DNA from: Bacteroidales bacterium UBA6397
GTDB lineage: Bacteria; Bacteroidota; Bacteroidia; Bacteroidales; UBA932
NCBI GenBank assembly: GCA_002439875.1
Contig: DJQB01000020.1
Location: forward strand, 1-12,849
Reading direction: 5' to 3'
Length of the DNA: 12,849 bases
Part shown: positions 7,144 through 12,849 of the stretch, piece by piece
How positions within the stretch are numbered: position 1 is the stretch's first letter
Layout of the letters: each line of letters opens with the position of its first letter
Notes under the pieces: model-generated
The model's database searches: none
What the model was told of the DNA's origin: nothing
The model's input: the letters and a program-made list of their open reading frames with translations, nothing else
Made by a program: the position numbers and the translations under genes

Positions 7144-8334
7144 ATGAATATTAAAAAGTACCTTTTAATTGCGGTTCTGGCGGTGCTGCCGTTCTTGGCA
7201 GGGGCGCAGAACGGACCGGTCAGCGCGAAAATCGTGTGCGGACCTTATCTTCAGAATGTCACCACGGACAGCTTCACGGTGATGTGGATCACTGATGTGG
7301 ACGCTGTGGCGTGGGTGGAGATCGCTCCGGACAATGAGGAGAATTTCTACTACAACGACAGGCCGAAGTACCACGACATGCGTGGTCACGGGCTCAAGCC
7401 GATTGGTAAAATCCACAAGGTGACGGTTGACGGACTGGAGCCAGGCACAAGTTACCGCTACAGGGTGATGATGACCGCTGTGCAGGACTACCATAACAAC
7501 TACAACATTGCCTACGGAAAAGGTTCTGGCGCACCGGCCTACAAGGTCAATCTGCCTAAAGCCACAACCCTGAAGGAGGATTACAACGAGGTTAAGTTCG
7601 CTGTTGTCAACGATGTGCACGCAAAGGATTCACTTCTACGCAAGCTGTTCGAGAACAAGAAGAAAAACAAGGAATTCGACTTCGTTGTCTTCAACGGAGA
7701 CATGACCTCGGATCTTGCCTACAGCGACAAGATCGTAAGGCACTACCTAAAGCCGGCCAGCGACCTCTTCGCGGACGAAACCCCACTCTTCATGGCAAGG
7801 GGCAACCACGAGTTCAGAGGCAAGGATGCCCTCAGGCTCTCTGAATATTTTGACTTCCCGGAGCACGGACCTTACTACACCTTCAAGTACGGCAAGTTCT
7901 TCTTCCTTGTGATGGACAGCGGTGAGGACAAGGTTGACAACGACATCGAGAACCAAGGCAGGCTCTGCTCTGAGCCGTACCTCGACCAGGAGGCCAGATG
8001 GCTAAAAGGCGTTGTGCAGAGCGATGACTGGAAGAACGCAGAAAGGCGGATAGTGTTCAGCCATATTCCTCCGCAGGTCAAGGACGCATGGCACGGCAAT
8101 CTGAATATGTCGCAGAAGTTCCTGCCTCTCCTCAACGATGCCGGAGTTGATCTGATGCTCAGCGGCCATGTCCATGAATATACCTTCAGAGAAGTCGGCT
8201 CGACCGACGCCAAGTTCCCAGTCATCACCAACGACCAATGGCAAAGGATGGAGATCACCGTGAACGCCAAAAGCATCACCGTCAGAATCTACGACACTGA
8301 TGGCAAACTCACCCATTCCGTTGATCTCAAGTGA
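7144..8334 (+). CDS. exported calcineurin-like metallophosphoesterase, PAP-like N-terminal domain
   Basis: A 396-aa protein with a signal peptide (MNIKKYLLIAVLAVLPFLAGA, likely cut before Gln22), so periplasmic or outside. Residues about 30-140 form a fibronectin-III-like domain of the purple acid phosphatase N-terminal type (CGPYLQNVTTDSFTVMW, then GLEPGTSYRYRV). The catalytic domain carries all the usual metal ligands: Asp157 and His159 (NDVHA), Asp186 (NGDM), Asn221-His222-Glu223 (GNHE), His307 (FSHIPP), and His342 and His344 (GHVHEY). It should hydrolyse phosphate mono- or diesters using two metal ions; the substrate is unknown. It follows ubiE by 18 bases and shares its probable transcript, though no link to menaquinone is obvious; scavenging phosphate is one reading. 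A strong hairpin 35 bases after the stop probably ends the transcript. Confidence 0.9.
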   Translation: MNIKKYLLIAVLAVLPFLAGAQNGPVSAKIVCGPYLQNVTTDSFTVMWITDVDAVAWVEIAPDNEENFYYNDRPKYHDMRGHGLKPIGKIHKVTVDGLEPGTSYRYRVMMTAVQDYHNNYNIAYGKGSGAPAYKVNLPKATTLKEDYNEVKFAVVNDVHAKDSLLRKLFENKKKNKEFDFVVFNGDMTSDLAYSDKIVRHYLKPASDLFADETPLFMARGNHEFRGKDALRLSEYFDFPEHGPYYTFKYGKFFFLVMDSGEDKVDNDIENQGRLCSEPYLDQEARWLKGVVQSDDWKNAERRIVFSHIPPQVKDAWHGNLNMSQKFLPLLNDAGVDLMLSGHVHEYTFREVGSTDAKFPVITNDQWQRMEITVNAKSITVRIYDTDGKLTHSVDLK

Positions 8335-8368
8335 ATGTAAAACCGTTAATCGCAAATTAATAATTAAC

Positions 8369-8438
8369 AAAGAACAGGAAGCCTCAGTTCTGAATTTTGG
8401 TAAGGTGCAAAATTCAGGTTAGAGGCTTCCTGTTCTTT
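8369..8438. terminator. two-tier perfect hairpin, probable bidirectional terminator
   Basis: AAAGAACAGGAAGCCTC (8369-8385) pairs perfectly with its reverse complement at 8422-8438 (17 bp). Inside, after a 4-base internal loop on each side, CTGAATTTT (8390-8398) pairs perfectly with AAAATTCAG (8409-8417) around a 10-base loop. The right flank is CTTTCT in the + direction, and the A-rich left flank gives T-rich sequence on the minus strand. It lies between convergent genes, so it can stop transcription from both sides. The GGAAGCCTC/GAGGCTTCC arm resembles terminators I recall in Bacteroidota; the inner second stem is unusual. Confidence 0.8.
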
Positions 8439-8468
8439 CTGTATGTGATATTCTAGATTATCAGTCAC

Positions 8469-8499
8469 TCCGGGCGCTTCGGCAGGCTCAGCAACCGGA
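8469..8499. repeat. REP-like intergenic palindromic element
   Basis: TCCGG (8469-8473) and CCGGA (8495-8499) flank CTTCGGCAGGCTCAGC, giving an imperfect hairpin placed right after the stop codon of the DUF1080 gene. The core resembles the CTTCGACAGGCTCAGC type of extragenic repeat found in many bacterial genomes, including Bacteroidota. There is only one copy in this window, so its repeat nature rests on recollection. Confidence 0.4.
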
Positions 8500-8502
8500 A
8501 CA

Positions 8503-11265
8503 CTATTTCTTGTCCCCAAGGTCGAGGATGCGGACATTGCGGATTTTCAGACCCTCACCGTGGCCGCAGAACGAGATGTAGCCTTTCTGGTTGAACATTC
8601 CCGGATGGTTCTTGTGATCGACAGTGTAAGGGTTCTTCTTACTTCCGTCCGGAGCCACGTTGTGGCCCTTGCAGGCCCTGCGGATGTTCCCGTCCACGAT
8701 GACCTCACCGTTGACGGTCACCTTGATGTTGTCGCCCTCGACACGGATTTCCTCGGTGCTCCACTCCCCAAGAGGCTTATGAACGATTCTCTTGGCCGGG
8801 ATCACACCGTAGACTGAGCCGTGCACCTGATATTCACGGAGTTTGGCGTACATCGGAGCGTCGTGGTCAAGAATCTGGACCTCGCACATTCCGTCATAGG
8901 CCGCGTCAACCCCCATCGGAGTCCTGACACCCACACCGTTGTTCACACCCTCACGAAGGAAGCAGAACTCGAAACGATAGACAAAATTGCGGTACTCCTT
9001 CTTTGTATAAAGATTGCCGGTGCTGCCGTAGTTCGCTGACACATAGATCGTTCCGTTGACAGGAGTGTAACCTTCCAAGTCACCCTGCCACTTGTCCAGA
9101 TTCGTGCCGTCGAACAACATCTCGAATCCCTGCCTCTTCTCCTCATCGGTCAACTGTGAGATCGGAGAAGGCTCGGCCTCGCTGAGAATCTTGCCGATCT
9201 CATCGACAGCGTAGCCGTCATCAGCGCCACCCGCGGCCTTGAAGATCACGACCGCCTTGTCAAGGTTGGTTTTCAAATCAGCATAGTTGATCTCCTCCTT
9301 GGTCTTGGAAGCGATTGTCCTGACACATTCGGCGGCGGAATGTCTGACGCCTTTATCTCTGTCATCCAGATACTTGCCGGCAAGCAGGAATGCCTTCATC
9401 GTCGGCACGGAAGCCAAAGACTTGAGGATGGACTTCTTCACGGCAGGAGTCTGGGCGAGATCAAGTGCCTTGGCGAAGTCAATACGTTTCTTGTCAACAT
9501 TGGTCTCGTACTTAGAGACAAGAGAAGAATATCTCTTCACAGCCGCATCCGCAAGGCTCGCGTCCGAACCCGCTATCTTGACAAGAACCGGAGCCACCTT
9601 GAAATTGTCAATCCTCAACAATGAAGTGAAAGCGGACTTGTCACCGGCCTCGTAAGCAGCGGCCAGATCGTTCACAGCCTCGTCAGTGCCGGTGGCGGCA
9701 AGGACAGGGTAGTAAGCGGTGGAGTTCTTCGATTTCTTCATCAGAGCGCTTACCCTAGCATACCGCTCAGCAGGTGCGAGAGTGTGCACAGAGGCTATCA
9801 AAGCGTTCTGCAACGCTAATTCATCTGAAACGGAAGCGTTGTCAAGCAAAGCGCCAACCTTGTCAATGTCCTGAATCCCGACGATATCAGCAAGCGCAAG
9901 TCTCGCAAGCATTGAAGTCTCGGCATCATCCGAATCTATCAATGAATATACCTTCGGGGTCGCCGCGGTCATCCTTCTGGCCATCACGAGACCGAGGATG
10001 CCACCAATGGTCTTGCTGTCCTTAGCGCCGTCAAGAGCGGCGAGAAGTTCATTCTGGTAGTCACCCTTAAATGATTTCAGAGCGGCAATGGCTGCGGCGT
10101 TGTTCTCACCTCCGAGCTGTCCGACGAGGGCCTTGGCGGCCTTGTCACCTCCGATCTTGCCGGCGGCGGCAATGGCGGCTGAAGCCACGTCACCACCTCC
10201 GGAGAAGGAATTCAGAACAATGTCGGACACAGATGAGATCTTGTTGTTGCCGAACCAGTTGAGAAGATCAACCTTGACCGGAGAAGACAACTTCGCGAAA
10301 TTCTTGGTGAACAGCGGAACCAGATTTCCCGCGCCAAGAATCAAAGTGGCGTTGTCAATCACGGAGTTCCTGTACTTGATGTCATCGCTCTTCAAAGCGG
10401 CTGACACGACTTTCAAAGCCTTCGCCGGATCATTTTTCATCTGTGCAAGAGCCCCGGCGGATTTGTAGGCGGACACCTCGGAAGCCATCAGATCCTTGGC
10501 GGCTTTCGCCACAGCCTTACTCTTTGAGCCATCCGCAAGCCTCACTGCCAGAGCGGCATAATCAGGAGTCGAGTTCTCTTTAAGAATATTCAGAGATGAC
10601 TCGGAGCCGATGGCCGCAAGTGCGGAAAAGTAAGCGTTGTCGTGCATCGTGGAGTTCAGGACGGTCGGAATGACCCACTTCTGAATATAAGGCTCGGCGG
10701 CAGTGATTCCCTTCTCCGCAGCGGCCGTGGCCAACAGTTTCCTGTCAGCGGTGCCCGCCTTCACGAGATCAAGAATCAACTCCTCTGTGCCGGGAATATC
10801 CACGAGTGCGCCTATGGCTGTGGAGGCGAGTGCAGAATCGTTGACATATTCCTTGAACAATGTGGCATCCGCTGGTTTTGCGATCTGGCGGAGCAAGTTC
10901 AGCAGTAGAGCCTTGTTGTTGGTGTCAGTTGTGATCTTTATGGCCTGTGCGAATCCTTCGCGTACCTTGTCAACACACGCAGGATTGGCCGAAGCATAAT
11001 TCGCGAGACCTGTGAGGGCATATTCATAAAGATTGTTCCGCACGCCTTCCGCCGCAGGTTTAAGCATCTTGGCGGTTTCCACCACCGAAGAAGGGGCAGC
11101 GGCGGCAAGATCCGCCATTTGGATGTCGAACTCCGATGAATTGTTAGCCGGCATTGCCGCAAGCACATCAGCCACAACTGTTTCAACGGTTCTTTGCCTT
11201 GCATCCTGGGCACTCAGGGTAAGAGTGACGGCAAGGAATAGTATGGATGAGATTAATTTCTTCAT
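8503..11265 (-). CDS. exported HEAT-repeat protein with C-terminal DUF1080 (3-keto-disaccharide hydrolase) domain
   Basis: A 920-aa exported protein. The start MKKLISSILFLAVTLTLSAQ is a signal peptide. Residues from about 20 to 700 are a long series of short alpha-helical, alanine- and leucine-rich units resembling HEAT repeats (for example DRDKGVRHSAAECVRTIA), which usually act as a binding or scaffold surface. Residues about 705-920 form a DUF1080 domain with a concanavalin-like fold (FEMLFDGTNLDKWQG, YRFEFCFLREGVNNGVGVR, EVQILDH, QVHGSVYG, GYISFCGHGEGLKIRNVRI). Members of this family are known to cleave 3-keto-glycosides. The upstream Gfo/Idh/MocA gene could supply the 3-keto sugar. I prefer ATG 11265; an ATG at 11277, one base past the previous stop, would add MFLN and is also possible through coupling. 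The GC-rich, Ala-rich coding gives long false frames on the other strand. Confidence 0.88.
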   Translation of the reverse strand: MKKLISSILFLAVTLTLSAQDARQRTVETVVADVLAAMPANNSSEFDIQMADLAAAAPSSVVETAKMLKPAAEGVRNNLYEYALTGLANYASANPACVDKVREGFAQAIKITTDTNNKALLLNLLRQIAKPADATLFKEYVNDSALASTAIGALVDIPGTEELILDLVKAGTADRKLLATAAAEKGITAAEPYIQKWVIPTVLNSTMHDNAYFSALAAIGSESSLNILKENSTPDYAALAVRLADGSKSKAVAKAAKDLMASEVSAYKSAGALAQMKNDPAKALKVVSAALKSDDIKYRNSVIDNATLILGAGNLVPLFTKNFAKLSSPVKVDLLNWFGNNKISSVSDIVLNSFSGGGDVASAAIAAAGKIGGDKAAKALVGQLGGENNAAAIAALKSFKGDYQNELLAALDGAKDSKTIGGILGLVMARRMTAATPKVYSLIDSDDAETSMLARLALADIVGIQDIDKVGALLDNASVSDELALQNALIASVHTLAPAERYARVSALMKKSKNSTAYYPVLAATGTDEAVNDLAAAYEAGDKSAFTSLLRIDNFKVAPVLVKIAGSDASLADAAVKRYSSLVSKYETNVDKKRIDFAKALDLAQTPAVKKSILKSLASVPTMKAFLLAGKYLDDRDKGVRHSAAECVRTIASKTKEEINYADLKTNLDKAVVIFKAAGGADDGYAVDEIGKILSEAEPSPISQLTDEEKRQGFEMLFDGTNLDKWQGDLEGYTPVNGTIYVSANYGSTGNLYTKKEYRNFVYRFEFCFLREGVNNGVGVRTPMGVDAAYDGMCEVQILDHDAPMYAKLREYQVHGSVYGVIPAKRIVHKPLGEWSTEEIRVEGDNIKVTVNGEVIVDGNIRRACKGHNVAPDGSKKNPYTVDHKNHPGMFNQKGYISFCGHGEGLKIRNVRILDLGDKK

Positions 11266-11278
11266 ATTCAGGAACATA

Positions 11279-12586
11279 TTAAAGGATCATTGAACCCCAA
11301 GGGGCACGCATAGGCTGGTTGATGAGTTGGTTGGCGGCGTCATCACCTATGAAGAGCTGCTTGTCCGGATCGAAGTGCAGTGTCCTGCCAAGGCGCAGGG
11401 CGCACGCTCCGATGTTGACGATCGTGCAGCTGTGATGGCCGTTGTCCTCGGCCAGCGCGAACTTCTGACGGGTCTTGACGCACTCCAGGAAGTCGGTGTG
11501 GCGCGGCTCAGGATCTGGAAGCGAGTTGATCACATCTATCACGTTAGGAATCGTGCACTCGAACCCTTTGTAAACCTTGCCGTTAGGTCCCTCGATGTAA
11601 GGCACCTTCCCCTTGCTCTCGAAGCCTTCGCCCTCAAGGATGATCTTGCAGCCGTCGGCATAGGTGTAGGTGATGCTCCTCCATATTCCCACTGCGTCCG
11701 GGTGCTGCTGCGGAGCGTCCACCTCGACTTTCACCGGGAAGGTATCGTCCTTTCCAAGAATATACTGGACTGGGTCGATGTAGTGCTGACCCATATCCCC
11801 AAGGCCACCGGACTCGTAGTCCCAGTAGCCACGGAATGTCTGATGCACACGATGGGGGTTGTATGGCTTATAAGGAGCCGGACCGAGCCACATATCGTAG
11901 TCAAGTTCGGCAGGAACAGACTGAGGCACAAGGTTTTCATTGCCAGTCCAATAAAATTTCCATGTAAAGCCTGTGGCTCCGGAGATTCTGACCGTCAAAG
12001 GCCAGCCCAAAAGTCCACTCTGAACGAGTTTCTTAAGAGGTTCGACTGTTGTTCCAAGACCGTAGAACGTCTCCTTGAAACGGAACCATGTGTCCAGACG
12101 GAAGATTCTTCCGTACTTGTTCACGGCCTCCATGACCTTCCGGCCTTCGCCTATAGTTCTGGTCATAGGTTTCTCGCAGAAGATGTCCTTACCCGCCCGG
12201 CATGCCTCAACGGCCATGATTCCGTGCCAGTGAGATGGGGTAGCAATGTGAACTATATCCACATTTGGATCGTGTACAAGGTCTCTCCAATCCGTGTAGG
12301 CCTGAAGCTTTGTTCCGAACTTCTCCACTCCTTTCTTCAAGGCATTATCAAGATGGTTCTTGTCCACATCACAGACAGAGACAAGACGGCAGCGGTCATC
12401 GCTTGCGAAATGAAGTCCGCTCATACCTATTCCTCCCGTGCCGATGATTCCACGTGTAAGTTGGTCACTTGGCGCGACATATTTCTTGCCACCGCCCATG
12501 GCGCCGAACACATTACGTGGCAGAATCGTGAACAATGCCAGTCCCGCCGCCGATTTTTTCAAAAAACTTCTTCTGGATTCACCCAT
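11279..12586 (-). CDS. Tat-exported Gfo/Idh/MocA family oxidoreductase
   Basis: A 435-aa NAD(P)-dependent sugar oxidoreductase. The N-terminus has a twin-arginine signal (SRRSFLKKSAAGLALFTIL), so it is folded with its cofactor in the cytoplasm and exported. The Rossmann dinucleotide motif is GTGGIG (49-54). ATPSHWHGIMAVEACRAGKDIFCEKP follows, with the family EKP at 138-140 supplying the catalytic-region lysine, Lys139. The C-terminal substrate domain includes YWDYESGGLGDMGQHYIDP, and the protein ends in an MRAPWG motif seen in exported relatives. Family members oxidise or reduce sugar hydroxyls, and several in Bacteroidota act on the C3 hydroxyl of glycosides. The GH109 glycosidases of the same superfamily are an alternative. 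The stop lies one base from an ATG of the DUF1080 gene, so the two form an operon. Confidence 0.92.
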   Translation of the reverse strand: MGESRRSFLKKSAAGLALFTILPRNVFGAMGGGKKYVAPSDQLTRGIIGTGGIGMSGLHFASDDRCRLVSVCDVDKNHLDNALKKGVEKFGTKLQAYTDWRDLVHDPNVDIVHIATPSHWHGIMAVEACRAGKDIFCEKPMTRTIGEGRKVMEAVNKYGRIFRLDTWFRFKETFYGLGTTVEPLKKLVQSGLLGWPLTVRISGATGFTWKFYWTGNENLVPQSVPAELDYDMWLGPAPYKPYNPHRVHQTFRGYWDYESGGLGDMGQHYIDPVQYILGKDDTFPVKVEVDAPQQHPDAVGIWRSITYTYADGCKIILEGEGFESKGKVPYIEGPNGKVYKGFECTIPNVIDVINSLPDPEPRHTDFLECVKTRQKFALAEDNGHHSCTIVNIGACALRLGRTLHFDPDKQLFIGDDAANQLINQPMRAPWGSMIL

Positions 12587-12632
12587 AGTGCTATCGTGAT
12601 TAAATTGTATTCTAAAATTTGAACAACCTTTG

Positions 12633-12640
12633 CAAATTTA
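12633..12640 (-). promoter_or_regulatory. -7 promoter element of the Gfo/Idh-DUF1080 operon
   Basis: On the minus strand this is TAAATTTG, an exact TAnnTTTG match, about 46 bases before the ATG at 12586. A TTCA about 18 bases upstream is a weak -33 candidate. Transcription should start near 12627, giving a leader of about 40 bases. No other promoter is seen before the DUF1080 gene. Confidence 0.6.
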
Positions 12641-12723
12641 CGTTAATATTTCTATTCCTGAACATCACATAAGTCTCATTCCTATCAAAATCAAATCAAA
12701 TTTCAGAATACGAAGCACTATTG

Positions 12724-12754
12724 ATCAAAACGGCATCTAAGAAGCTGTTTTGAT
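12724..12754 (+). terminator. 11-bp hairpin with T-rich tail, possible rho-independent terminator
   Basis: ATCAAAACGGC (12724-12734) pairs with GCTGTTTTGAT (12744-12754) over 11 positions, one of them a G-U pair, around a 9-base loop. TTGTTTGTTTG follows in the + direction. No + strand gene ends just before it in this window, so it may instead insulate whatever lies to the right, as hairpins at the ends of mobile elements do. Confidence 0.4.
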
Positions 12755-12797
12755 TTGTTTGTTTGAAGGTTTGAGAGTGAAAAACTTCAGGTTCGAC

Positions 12798-12842
12798 CGC
12801 TTCTTCCAAGGAGGATAGCGGTGCTATCTGACTGAAGAAGCG
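12798..12842. repeat. nested inverted repeat at the right edge
   Basis: CGCTTCTTC (12798-12806) is exactly complementary to GAAGAAGCG (12834-12842). Between them GATAGC (12814-12819) pairs with GCTATC (12823-12828) around GGT. AAGGAGG, a full Shine-Dalgarno match, lies at 12808-12814 between the two arms. No start codon at a useful distance opens a frame of any length. A frame from GTG 12777 reads VKNFRFDRFFQGG, stops at TAG 12816, and then continues open to the edge. The element could be a leader, an attenuator or the border of a mobile element. Confidence 0.45.
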
Positions 12843-12849
12843 GGAAGAA

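Noticed and set aside
11327..12622. 431-codon open frame on the + strand
   Set aside because: It lies wholly opposite the Gfo/Idh/MocA gene, whose motifs are complete. The translated antisense shows no domain, and its openness reflects codon bias.

Overview
The window looks like part of a Bacteroidales (Bacteroidota) chromosome. Several promoters carry the Bacteroidota -7 element TAnnTTTG. Shine-Dalgarno sequences are mostly weak or absent. The gene families also fit: a DUF4369/TlpA-type lipoprotein thioredoxin, a Tat-exported Gfo/Idh/MocA oxidoreductase paired with a DUF1080 hydrolase, and a menA-ubiE menaquinone pair. No genus can be named from the sequence alone.

Left part (1-2336), more AT-rich and accessory in character. 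A leftward cluster of tightly overlapping small genes lies at the edge: a 58-aa YodC-like/DUF2158 protein, an unrecognised 124-aa protein, and the start of a third gene cut by the window edge. The first and third are too short for a simple ORF scan and were found by reading the minus strand. About 600 bp with no convincing gene follow, holding a leftward promoter-like element. Next is a rightward Arch_ATPase-like P-loop ATPase with a C-terminal winged-helix-like region; its promoter carries two identical tandem palindromes.

Middle (2414-8334), core genes. Leftward: a membrane-anchored TlpA-like thiol-disulfide lipoprotein followed by uvrC (nucleotide excision repair). Divergent from these, from a shared 142-bp control region, is a rightward probable operon: menA, ubiE/menG (the last two steps of menaquinone synthesis) and an exported calcineurin-like phosphoesterase with a purple-acid-phosphatase-like N-terminal domain. 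A large, perfect, two-tier hairpin at 8369-8438 separates this operon from the convergent one that follows.

Right part (8503-12640). A leftward two-gene operon with its own promoter encodes a Tat-exported Gfo/Idh/MocA oxidoreductase and a 920-aa exported protein made of a long HEAT-like helical array and a C-terminal DUF1080 (3-keto-disaccharide hydrolase) domain. By family knowledge these two activities fit together as sugar C3 oxidation and then cleavage of the 3-keto-glycoside outside the cytoplasm. The last ~200 bp hold two strong hairpins and no intact gene; they may be the edge of a mobile or repeated element, which is not proven.

I found no tRNA, rRNA, CRISPR array or intact transposase. 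No complete new system can be claimed. The least explained parts are the small-gene cluster at the left edge, the palindromic ATPase promoter and the structured right edge.
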